Under the pieces are notes generated by a model. The model saw only the letters and a list, made by a program, of their open reading frames with translations, did no database searches and had not been told where the DNA came from. A stretch of DNA of 64,000 nucleotides from Ariolimax columbianus. Taxonomy: Eukaryota > Mollusca > Gastropoda > Stylommatophora > Arionidae. Both the position numbers and the translations under genes were made by a program. The stretch's first letter is position 1. Every line of letters begins with the position of its first letter. This document shows positions 9,736 to 18,490 of the stretch, in pieces. The stretch covers positions 65,329,157 to 65,393,156 of the forward strand of contig JAVGWX010000013.1 in NCBI GenBank assembly GCA_036924085.1, written 5' to 3'.

Positions 9736-12366
9736 GAGCCATGAACGACGAAACCCCGTCAAATAAACAAATTACTATCAAGCAAGGCGAGAACTTGATC
9801 ACAGGTAAGAAAGCCGCAAACGCCTTTGTCGATCACTATGCCAGAGCAAACCACATCGAGGTCCCTGCAGATAAGCATACAGACATTAGCGAAGAGCTAA
9901 AGGGGCACGAAAACATAAATACGGCTCCTGAAGAGCACATGATGGCCAAACTAACAATGCGCGAAATGGAAGAGGCTATGAGAACACTAAAGAGAAGGAA
10001 ATCTCCCGGAAAAGACGGGATAACAAACGAAATGCTGATGGGGCTGGGCCAAACAGCGAAGAAAAAACTACTATCAGTCCTGAACCAAAGCTGGAAAAGG
10101 GGTATTGTACCCCAGGCATGGAAAGATGCAATACTGGTACCAGTACCAAAAACAGGAAAGGACAAAACAGATCCGAATGGATACAGGCCCATAAGTCTAC
10201 TGAGCTGTGTCGGCAAGCTGATGGAACGGATGATAAACACCAGACTGATGTGGCATCTGGAAGAAAAACGAATACTAATTCCACAGCAAGCCGGCTTTAG
10301 ACAGCACAGATCCACTGAGGACCAGGTCATCCTCATAGCCCAGGAGATAGAAGATGCCTACCAGGCACAGAAACACACAGTAGCTGTCTGGGTGGATCTG
10401 GAAAAGGCATTTGACAAAGTCTGGAAGGATGGACTTAGAGTCAAGCTAAGAAGAAGTGATGTTTGTGGGAAGATGTACAAGTGGATCAACCACTACCTCA
10501 AACAAAGAACGGCCAGAGTCCAAGTACAAGGGCAGATGAGCAAAAAGGTGACACTCGAGCAGGGAGTACCCCAAGGGGGAGTACTGTCACCCACACTCTT
10601 CCTGGTATATATAAACGATATTACAGAGAATATACCAAGAAGAGTCCATAGCTCAATGTTTGCAGACGATCTGGCTATGTGGACCTCTGAAAAGAATCTC
10701 ACCATAGCAAGAAATCGGATGCAAACGGCCCTAACATCGCTGGAAGAGTGGGCGAACTCATGGCTGGTCAAAATAAACGAGGAGAAAACCACGTGCACAA
10801 TATTCTCGCTCTCATTAAAACCCCAAAGTACCAAATTAAGCCTAAATGGCAAAATCCTGCAGCCAAACGACAACCCAACCTATCTGGGAGTCACATTTGA
10901 TCGGCGCATGACATGGAAAAGTCAGATTGAGAGAAACCGAATGAAAGCCAGAGAAAGAATGGCGATCATGAGGAAACTTGCTGGCACAAGCTGGGGAGCA
11001 GACGAAGGCATACTAAAGAAACTGTACACTGGAAGAGTGAGACCAGTTCTCGAGTATGGCATCGCGGCATGGACAACAGCAGCGAAGGCGAACTTCGATA
11101 AAGTTAACAAACTTCAAAACCAAGCCATGAGAATTATAACAGGTGGCATGAAGTCAACGCCAATTGTAGAACTTGAAAAGATTACAAAACTGCAATCCAT
11201 GACCGACAGAAGAGACTGCAGAGCCCAGCTGCAGTCAGAGAAACTCCGAAGACTGACGGACCATCCAATGTACCAGAGGCTAAACAATTTGGGAACTGGG
11301 AAACTAAAGCGGAGAAACTTTGCAGAAATAGCCAAAGCAAAGATGCACGAAGATCCCATAAACGCACTAACAACACCAAAACCCATCACTACTGTACGAA
11401 AACCTACTTGGAGGCAGGATATATTTCCAGAGGTGGTAGAAAATATACCAGGTATTGCAAACAAAAACTGCCAGACCGAAAAAGAAAGGAGAGACACTAC
11501 CCTAAGCTTCATAACGAAAAGCTACCCAAGCATGGACTGGACCCATGGATACACCGACGGTTCTGTAACAAACACTACACAGAACGGAGGGGCAGGAGCA
11601 TTCCTGAACCTACCAAATGGCAGAAAAATAACACTGTCATTCGCTACTGGTAAGTACACAAGCAATTTCAGAGCGGAGGCAGAGGCACTGAGGGCGGCAG
11701 TGGAGGAAATGGCAACACACAGTGAAAATGAGAGCCACATAGTCTTGCTGACAGATGCTCTCGCCGTAGTCACAGCGCTAAAAAGCCAGAAAAACACTGA
11801 GCTTAATGACTTAAGAGCAGCACTCTGCAAACTGTGCCAGCTGTCCGCACCAAAAAGGGTAGTGGTACAGTGGGTTCCGTCACACTGCAACATCCAAGGC
11901 AACGAGGAGGCAGACAGACTGGCAAAAGAAGGTGCAAGGCTACCACAAACAGATACCAGTATGACGTACGAAGAGTCAAAACGGCTTATCAAAGCCAGGT
12001 ACATGAACAAATGGGAAACCGAACATACTGGTTACACCAAAAACGATGCCTATTACCAGTTGAACCGAAGAGAGCAGGTCGTTGTCTTCAGACTTCGCAC
12101 TGGCCACAATAGACTGAGGTACCACCTATTCAACAAATTGAAGATAGGGTGTACCGACGAATGCCCGTGCGGTACTGGTAAAATGACCACTGAACATCTG
12201 CTGCAGAACTGCCCGACATACGGGGATCAGAGAGAGCAGATGTGGCCATTGCCAGTGGAACTGCAAGACAAGCTCTATGGTAGTGGCGAGAGTCTCAGGA
12301 TGACCGCTGCTTTTTTCGAAAAAATAATGGTTACTGTCTGACTGTGTACGCAGAAGAAGAAGAAGA
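9736..12366 (+). mobile_element. LINE-A, 5'-truncated I-group retrotransposon, perfect 12-bp TSD
   Basis: The insertion is flanked by the exact TSD AGTTCTGATAGG at 9724-9735 and 12367-12378. It ends in a GAAGAAGAAGAAG tail just after the stop codon of its open frame. No endonuclease domain or 5' UTR is present, so this is a 2.6-kb 5' truncation from target-primed reverse transcription. The perfect TSD and open frame indicate a recent insertion. Fragments of the same family lie at 14260, 32662, 32918 and 47819. Confidence 0.95.
9741..12341 (+). CDS. Reverse transcriptase-RNase H polyprotein (ORF2 part), 866 codons open
   Basis: The frame encodes a non-LTR retrotransposon polymerase that copies its RNA at a nicked target. 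The reverse-transcriptase domain spans about residues 85-350. It has the fingers motif SPGKDGITNEML (89-100), catalytic VDLEKAFDKV (218-227), GVPQGGVLSP (275-284) and the FADD box (307-310). An RNase H domain at about 598-735 keeps all four acidic residues: D606 in YTDGS, E646 in FRAEAEA, D672 in TDALAV and D725 in NEEADRLAK. The C-terminus has a CCHC-like cluster (C808, C810, H819, C824). The upstream endonuclease is missing, and the ATG at 9741 is an internal methionine kept by chance of the truncation. RNase H places it in the I group of the Jockey/I superfamily. It is probably not autonomous. Confidence 0.93.
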   Translation: MNDETPSNKQITIKQGENLITGKKAANAFVDHYARANHIEVPADKHTDISEELKGHENINTAPEEHMMAKLTMREMEEAMRTLKRRKSPGKDGITNEMLMGLGQTAKKKLLSVLNQSWKRGIVPQAWKDAILVPVPKTGKDKTDPNGYRPISLLSCVGKLMERMINTRLMWHLEEKRILIPQQAGFRQHRSTEDQVILIAQEIEDAYQAQKHTVAVWVDLEKAFDKVWKDGLRVKLRRSDVCGKMYKWINHYLKQRTARVQVQGQMSKKVTLEQGVPQGGVLSPTLFLVYINDITENIPRRVHSSMFADDLAMWTSEKNLTIARNRMQTALTSLEEWANSWLVKINEEKTTCTIFSLSLKPQSTKLSLNGKILQPNDNPTYLGVTFDRRMTWKSQIERNRMKARERMAIMRKLAGTSWGADEGILKKLYTGRVRPVLEYGIAAWTTAAKANFDKVNKLQNQAMRIITGGMKSTPIVELEKITKLQSMTDRRDCRAQLQSEKLRRLTDHPMYQRLNNLGTGKLKRRNFAEIAKAKMHEDPINALTTPKPITTVRKPTWRQDIFPEVVENIPGIANKNCQTEKERRDTTLSFITKSYPSMDWTHGYTDGSVTNTTQNGGAGAFLNLPNGRKITLSFATGKYTSNFRAEAEALRAAVEEMATHSENESHIVLLTDALAVVTALKSQKNTELNDLRAALCKLCQLSAPKRVVVQWVPSHCNIQGNEEADRLAKEGARLPQTDTSMTYEESKRLIKARYMNKWETEHTGYTKNDAYYQLNRREQVVVFRLRTGHNRLRYHLFNKLKIGCTDECPCGTGKMTTEHLLQNCPTYGDQREQMWPLPVELQDKLYGSGESLRMTAAFFEKIMVTV

Positions 12367-12432
12367 AGTTCTGATAGGTCATAGGAAAGGCCGTCAGAGC
12401 TGACTCATGCTGTTTCTCTACCCATTACCGAT

Positions 12433-12464
<32 letters not shown>

Positions 12465-12496
12465 TACCATTGTAGAAACTGTCAGTGTTAAGGATG

Positions 12497-12690
12497 TCAC
12501 TGTACTAAGTCCCATCTTGTGTGAGGTGGGGTGGCTAGTTCCCTTCCACAATGCCTTTCTTTCCATAACTGTTTATAAATTAATCCCCTATACAGCTCGG
12601 TCAACTGGAGCATGCCAGTAGCAGGAGTTGAACCCTGCACCTTCAACTTGAAAAGTGAGTACTCTAACACTACACTAATCAAATGATCAC
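12497..12690 (-). mobile_element. tRNA-derived SINE remnant
   Basis: The minus-strand head near 12685-12620 reads GATTAGTGTAGTGTTAGAG (A-box-like), then CAGGGTTCAACTCCTGC (B-box-like). The downstream body to 12497 shows no match to the other SINE families here. No TSD was found. Confidence 0.55.
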
Positions 12691-12699
12691 TATCTTTAC

Positions 12700-13440
12700 A
12701 GTTTAGATATAATTTTCTCGTCTTCTTAAATTTTTGGTCAGTGACTGACAAAATGACCAGCCAGTAATTATCAGACCTGATGATTTAAATTTATTTATTG
12801 GGACCTCAAGTCCAACACTTCATTTGACCCCCACTAACCAAATATTAGGAAAGTAGATTCCAGTCATTTGACTGAGGTTAAAACCTTCCATTGTCTTAGT
12901 CGACCTGTACTTCTACAGGGTAGATGATCTTGTGCAGGTTCCAGCTCTGGCATGAGCTGGGTGTAGCTGGGAGGAGGATTTCCTGCTTAGCGGGCTAGGC
13001 TCGAACAGCTTATTACTTTGCTGGGTTGAGACAAGTGCTGCGGAGGGTGGTTAACTGGTGTGCGAGTCCATCTTAATAGACTCAAACAATAGAGCAAAGT
13101 AGACCCACAGCAAGTTAGGCGCCATCTATGCTGCTCTTAACAAACCATCTAACCATGGCCGGTGTTATGCCATATCACATAGTTGCCTCTTGTGACGTGC
13201 TCTATGTGGGGTAGTGGTGATATTCTCATCTTTGTTATACACAAGACCCAGACAGACCACTCAGTAAGAAAGGAAATAGTGGTCCCATTCTGTTTGTCCA
13301 GACATTTATATCACCAGAGTTTCCTTTCCTTCTTAGATCCCAGGATGTATCATTGCAATCTGTTTCCATGGTCACCCCTTGGAGGTGAAATAGTTTCATG
13401 GCCAGCTATGGGTTTCTGACCCAGATGCAAGCAGGCAGTC
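12700..13440. other. Mostly unassigned; SINE-F fragment at 13033-13155
   Basis: Minus-strand SINE-F body sequence (GACCCACAGCAAGTTAGGCGCC read on plus) is present at 13033-13155. It lacks both the tRNA head and the CR1-like tail. The rest is unassigned. Confidence 0.5.
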
Positions 13441-13452
13441 AGATATGAGCAA

Positions 13453-13806
13453 GGGATCAAGATGCTGAGCAGCGCATGAGCTGCAGCGGTAAATAGCTGA
13501 CTGCTAGCGTCAGGGCCAGCAAACCAGAGCTGCCAAGACCCTTCTACACCTCCATGCGGTGATCCTGGATAACAGGCTGCAACAGGGCAGACTGGCTAAG
13601 TAGAAGGGATCGAAGAGGGAATGCTAACCCGGTACTCAAAAAATGCTTGCTGAAGTCGGATGTGTTGGACCAAAAGGTGCAAATATCGCAGTCAAGCTGT
13701 AAACTACGACACAACGCATTTCATTCTCTGGGCTACATTCTGCTAATTAAGCCCTTTCAGGGTTTGGTAGCGGGAGATTGAGAACGAACGAAGCCAAGCC
13801 GAGCCG
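13453..13806 (+). mobile_element. SINE-B copy 2, full length, (AAGCC)n-type tail
   Basis: A perfect 12-bp TSD AGATATGAGCAA lies at 13441-13452 and 13807-13818. Head GGGATCAAGATGCTGAG and core TCGGATGTGTTGGACC match copy 1, but the tail reads GAAGCCAAGCCGAGCCG rather than (GAA)n. Confidence 0.9.
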
Positions 13807-13818
13807 AGATATGAGCAA

Positions 13819-14248
13819 TAGCTATCATCAGCTCATTCACTGCTGTGTCTTCAGCCCCAAGCATTTGTTCAGGCGTGCATGTCTTGTTCGCAACCTGAAA
13901 ATTGTAAACTGTTTTTTTCTTCTCAAATTGTTAATGTTATCTGAGAACTGGTGAACAGTACTAACAAGGATTGTGTGTGGGTCTATGATCGTCTACACCA
14001 GTCAGCATATTATGATGATTGTGATTAACATACTCACATCAAACTGGGTGTTGATGAGAAGGTGTCTATACGCCTGGCGCTGCAACAGTAATGCATCCAG
14101 AAATATGACAACTGGATCATATTCTATATACTTGTCAGCAATTTCTTTACAGCATTCCTTTGAACAAGAGCAGTTAAAAAAAATAAAAAATAGTATAGAA
14201 TGATTCATGAAATACTATATTAGCAGTAATTATATATTATCCTCGTTA
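13819..14248. other. Unassigned
   Basis: No gene or repeat family is recognised here. Confidence 0.35.
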
Positions 14249-14259
14249 GGTTTACAATC

Positions 14260-14845
14260 TTCTTCTTCTTCGTACGCTGTCAGACGTCAACTTGAATTTG
14301 TTCGAAGAAAGCAGCGGTCATCCTGAGTCTGTCGACACTGCCATTGAGCTTGTCTAGTGTTGGCACTGGTGATGGCCACATGTGTTTTATCTGGTCCTCG
14401 TATGTCGGGCAATTTTTCAGCAGATGTTCAGCGGTCATTTTTCCTGTACCACAGGTGCATTCGTCAGTACCACTTATCTTGTTTATTGAATAGATGGTAC
14501 CTCAGTCTGTTGTGGCCTGTGCGGAGTCTGAAGACCACGACCTGCTCTCTTCTGTTCAACTGGTAATAGGCATCATTTTTTGTGTAGCCAGTATGCTCTG
14601 TTTCCCATTTGGCGATGTATCTGGCCCTAATAAACCTTTTGGACTCTTCGTAGGTCACAATAGAATCAGGTTGTGGTAACCTTGCACCTTCTTTTGCCAG
14701 TATGTCTGCCTCCTCGCTGCCTTGAATGTTACAGTGGGATGGACAGGGCATCTGTAAACAGGACTATCTGGCTTTCATTGCTTTCGCCAGTCAGCATTGC
14801 TTTTACTGCAGCCTTCAATGCCTCTGCCTCCGCTCTGAAATTGCT
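14260..14845 (-). mobile_element. LINE-A 3' fragment with an internal RNase H deletion
   Basis: The TSD GGTTTACAATC flanks it at 14249-14259 and 14846-14856, and the (GAA)n tail is at 14260-14272. The minus frame keeps SHCNIQGSEEADILAKEGA, the LRTGHNRLRYHLFNK block and the cysteine cluster. RNase H sequence between the third catalytic aspartate region (GATGCCCTG) and TCCATCCCACTG is deleted, about 125 bp compared with 33000-33130. Confidence 0.9.
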
Positions 14846-14921
14846 GGTTTACAATCTCAACATACCTGGTTGCGTTCAGTTTGACATACCGAGCATGTTG
14901 TGGTTTTTTCCTGGTATAACT

Positions 14922-15577
14922 GAATGTCTTTACACTGGTTTAGAAGAATCTACAGAATCTGTACACAACCAGTTTCTTGGAGGGTGGTTTTTACCGATAT
15001 GCGAGTCCATTTTAATAGACTCAAACACTAGAGCTTAGTAGACCCGCAGCCAGTTGGGCGTAATCTATAGCTGCTCTTAACAAACCACCTGGTGGGGACG
15101 GCGTGGTTTAGTGGTTAAGTGGCACGGCTCATAATCCGAAGGTACTGGGTTCTATCCCCATCACAGGTAAGCAAACTCTTAAAAAAATGCAGGAGGAAGC
15201 AGACATTTACTTTAAATGCATGCTGAAGTCGAATGCACTGGGCCGACAGGCGCAAAATAAAAACCACAGTGTAACGTACACCGTCTTGGGGATTAGACAA
15301 ATAAGGCGAACGCAAAAAAAACCACAAAAAAAACCACCTGGGAAAATGTACAAATAACTTGGGTACATTTTTCATTTTGTCCAGGCAGCGGCCGTTAAGC
15401 CTACTCTTTGAGATTTCCAACTGCCGAGAAAATGTTAACATGCTAGAGACTGAACACAAGAGTCCGATCTCAATACCATACGATACACATGAAATCATGG
15501 TCATTACCGTGATTCGAACACGCGACCTCCGGCAACCGAGACGGACACCTTACCTCCAGACCACTGAGTCCCCCTAA
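14922..15577 (-). mobile_element. SINE-F copy 2, interrupted by SINE-A
   Basis: On the minus strand the tRNA-like head at 15575-15505 has an A box TGGTCTGGAGGTAAGG and a B box GTGTTCGAATCAC. The body runs to a CR1-like stem-loop tail at 14975-14922. SINE-A sits inside at 15092-15330. With the insert removed, the element is about 400 bp. Confidence 0.85.
15092..15330 (+). mobile_element. SINE-A copy 2, nested in SINE-F
   Basis: It is flanked by the perfect TSD AAACCACCTG at 15082-15091 and 15331-15340. The head reads GTGGTTTAGTGGTTAAGTGG with a B box GGGTTCTATCCCC, one change from the usual GGTTCGATCCC. The tail is A-rich with CCAC interruptions. It is younger than the SINE-F it interrupts. 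Confidence 0.92.
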
Positions 15578-15579
15578 CA

Positions 15580-15855
15580 TAACAACTTCAACCAGTCAAT
15601 GCAGCTGTAGATGGGTACCAGATGAAACAGGGGAACATTTGAGAGCCATGCAGGAGCTACGAAGTTCGTGCTCTGTTATGGGCACTTTCAGCAAATAAAA
15701 TGAACTGAGTAAATATAGGGCGACCAGGTGCAATAAATTCAGTTTTATGAACCAGTTTCTATTTCATCCTAAGCATGAAACTGGAAAATGGTAAATAATT
15801 TTGGGTACTATGGTTAATATCAGGGTCAGGAGAAACATTCTGACCAAGATTCCAC
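15580..15855. other. Unassigned, with a short SINE-body match
   Basis: The block AGGAGCTACGAAGTTCGTGC near 15651 resembles the body of the tRNA-derived SINE at 45749. Nothing else is recognised. Confidence 0.35.
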
Positions 15856-15924
15856 CTCAATTTTGTTCTTGATATATATAAATTCATTTTGACATTGATA
15901 TGGGATCCATGATTGCAAAATTTG
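15856..15924 (+). mobile_element. CR1-like LINE, 70-bp internal fragment
   Basis: It matches 30206-30272, the segment encoding FLIYIND and MRSMIAKF just before the catalytic DD. Unlike the other copies it has no 3' end. It was cut out of a longer copy, probably by deletion next to SINE-B. Confidence 0.7.
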
Positions 15925-15929
15925 CGATA

Positions 15930-16173
15930 TTTGCACCTTTCGGTCCAACACATCCGACTTCAGCAAGCATTTTTTTAGTACCGGGTTAGCCTTCCCACTT
16001 CGATCCCTTCTACTTAGCCAGTCTGCCCTGTTGCAGCCTGTTATCCAGGATCACCGCGTGGAGGTGTAGAAGGGTCTTGGCAGCTATAGTACGCTGGCGC
16101 TGACGCTAGCAGTCAGCTATGGGTCGCTGACCACTGCAGCTCATGCGCTGCTCAGCATCTTGATCCCTAAACA
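15930..16173 (-). mobile_element. SINE-B copy 3, 3'-truncated
   Basis: The minus-strand head GGGATCAAGATGCTGAGC at about 16170 and the body through GACCGAAAGGTGCAAATATC at 15930 are present. The last 90 bp or so and the tail are missing, so a deletion joined this SINE to the CR1-like fragment. Confidence 0.8.
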
Positions 16174-16179
16174 ATGAAC

Positions 16180-16500
16180 TGATTTATCTATTACTGACAT
16201 TGTCTTATAATCCTTTTAAATCATTTCCTACAGAATAAATATTAGAGTACAGCCATCAAATGCTTGTCTCTCCAAATAGGATCCCTAGGGACCACTCAAA
16301 AAAAGATTGTCTCACTAGCATACCAAAAATGATAACCAGCTACCTGGGAGATCATCACAAAGGGACAGAGATACAGTGTCCGGTATCCTGCTTTCCTCCG
16401 TCATCCATGTGGATAACAGAGGACAAACAGCAAAGAACAAAACAAGAGTGCATTAAACCCAGACATACACTCTAAAGCACATATGGTGCACCTTGGATAC
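16180..16500. other. Unassigned
   Basis: No supported gene is visible. The right part may be the 3' UTR of the LINE tail that follows on the minus strand. Confidence 0.3.
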
Positions 16501-16509
16501 GCAGAAAGG

Positions 16510-16815
16510 TTTTATGTGGCCAGCAGCCAATAGGTTCGTAGGCAGGTAGTCCACTTAGGAAACAAGGGGTCGTTGCATCAACTGTCCATGAATATGATAA
16601 GTGGCCGAGTCCCAGGTTGCATGCAATAAGGATGATGTCATTCCGATTTGACCTAACCAGGCTGTGTGTGGACAGCAGCAAGAGCAGGACCATGGTGGAG
16701 CACATACTGTTCCACCTTTGATGCCCATGACCTGCTTTAAGAGCTGGAGGGTTGAAGCATCCTCCACAAAATGGGCAATGTGTCCAAATAGGGACAAAGG
16801 GCAACAGTTTAGAAT
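16510..16815 (-). mobile_element. LINE reverse-transcriptase C-terminal fragment
   Basis: The minus frame gives MSLFGHIAHFVEDASTLQLL, then WSCSCCCPHTAWLGQI and ATWDSATYHIHGQLMQRPL. This order (SLFGHIAR, a basic-proline block, W-LDQ, W--A) is typical of the tail of CR1/Jockey-group reverse transcriptases. No catalytic domain remains. Confidence 0.65.
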
Positions 16816-16819
16816 GATG

Positions 16820-17118
16820 AATGTGCTTTTGAGGCTTGCTGTCGGGAGACTTCATAGTTTGAGACCCAATATATCAGGATTACAAGACTACACCTCTCAC
16901 GGCACATTTGGAAAGTCCTGGTTTTGGAACCGTAGACAACAAATTTTATGTGAATTTGTAGATTGGTTGTCAGTGAAAGTCTCTGCTAGTTCCAGATTTG
17001 ATGCAGGCGGTTCATAGAAGCAACAGCCAGGTCAACACTTCAAATAATGTCCAGGTGGCTTCATGCAGAGTTTTGCTTGCTGCCTAGGTAAATGAAATCC
17101 TCGGTGGAGTTGACATAG
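16820..17118. other. Unassigned
   Basis: Nothing is recognised upstream of the LINE insertion at 17137. Confidence 0.3.
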
Positions 17119-17136
17119 TTGCCAGAGGCAAGCTCT

Positions 17137-17669
17137 TAAGGGTGGTAAACTCTCGCTTCTGAGAAGTGAACTGGAAAGCAAACTATACTCCAGTGGCTGT
17201 CATCCCACTGTGGCGTGCCTGGAAATGAGAGGGTAGATGGGCTTGCAAGGAGGGGAGGAGAATGTGAACAAGAAGACAGCGAAATCTCATACTTGGAGAA
17301 AAGGAGAGTTGTCCAGGCTGTCAGAAGAGAACAGAACCAATCCAGTGATGACTACCACACCCTTGAATAGCAAGAGCAGACTATCATTCTTCACCTCAGG
17401 ACTGGGCACAATAGACTGAATAAATACATGTACAAGTTTTGTCTGTCTGCTTCGCTGCTGTGTACATGTGGGACAGGCGAATAAACTGCTGAGCATGTTT
17501 TGCAGAACTGTCCTCTGTATGGTCAGTTTAGGAGGATACACTGGCCAAATGATTCGGCAATACAGTCAAATCTGTATGGATTTAAAAAGCAACTGCACTC
17601 AATGGTCGAGTTCATCGCGGAAACTCGCCTGATGGTTTAAACATCTATGATGCAATCACAAGAAGAAAA
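17137..17669 (+). mobile_element. RNase H LINE 3' fragment with an 18-bp imperfect TSD
   Basis: Imperfect direct repeats AGTTGCCAGAGGCAAGCT (17119-17136) and AGTTGCCAGAGACAAACT (17670-17687) flank it. The frame encodes the end of RNase H (LQWLSSHCGVPGNERVDGLA), then LRTGHNRLNKYMYK and a cysteine cluster CTCGTGE-TAEHVLQNC. It ends MVEFIAETRLMV followed by a GAAGAAA tail. Stops and one frameshift are present. Confidence 0.8.
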
Positions 17670-17814
17670 AGTTGCCAGAGACAAACTACAGTGGCACGGT
17701 TTGATATTGTCAACTGCAACACAGATGGCACAGTCACAGAAAAGATTAAGATGACACCTCCATTGGATCAGCATCATCTAACAATATTTCATTGAATATA
17801 TCTTCTTCGTTTCT

Positions 17815-18490
17815 CCTAAGATCAAGGTCCTGGTTTCTCTTATAAAGAACGTTATTTGTAAGACTGTTTCAAATGTTTCTGTATCTGTCTCGCAAGGACA
17901 GTATTGAAATCACTCTTCCTTCGTGAGTGAGTGAACTTTGTAGGATGTGTCCCACGGTCATGGTATACTCCCCACATAGGTACATATCATCAGTCCAAAT
18001 CCTCATTTTGTTTAAAAGACTACCCTGTTCTTAGTTTGAAGATGATGATTTGCTCTTCTGTAGTTAAAACTTAAATCATGGTAGTTTTCCCTTTTCGGAA
18101 GTGAGGATGTTGATCAGCCAATTGAAAGGTCCAGAATAGATATTAGGAAATATTTTTTTAGTCAGAGAGTGGTGAATGCTTGGATTGCATTATCCCAGGA
18201 GGTAGTGGAGACAGAGCCAATTAATGCATTTTAGAATAGATTGGAGGCGCATAGCTTTTAGAGCAGGGTAAAATGCAAATGTAACTGGTTGTCTATAGAC
18301 TGATGAGTCTTCTAAACCAGTATAAAAAACGTTAAGTCAATTTTCAGCTGAAATTTATTTGAATTATGGCTTTAGCTACTACAGTATACGTGATACTCAG
18401 GTTTGCTTGCAAGTCCGTCTACAATTTCGTTACATTCGATATTGCAGTGGGATCTTCTGAATGACAAACCTGGAGACCTCTCCTAGATTA
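17815..18490 (-). mobile_element. RNase H LINE tail split by a CR1-like piece
   Basis: The minus strand of 17815-18118 aligns with 59283-59590: GAACAAATCATCATCTTCAA-type sequence, a CCCACGGTCATGG cysteine-cluster block and a final AACCAGGACCTTGATC end. The RNase H part SHCNIECNEIVDGLASK resumes at 18345-18490 beyond the CR1-like insertion. Confidence 0.7.
18120..18345 (+). mobile_element. CR1-like LINE, 3' end
   Basis: It starts at the [19 protein letters not shown] block and runs through the stem-loop to AACGTTAAGT at 18330. It is a 5'-truncated copy inserted in the minus-strand RNase H LINE. Confidence 0.8.

Noticed and set aside
9741..9743. ATG as the natural start of the LINE-A polyprotein
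   Set aside because: The TSD shows that the element is truncated 5 bp upstream, so this is an internal methionine and not the family's start codon.
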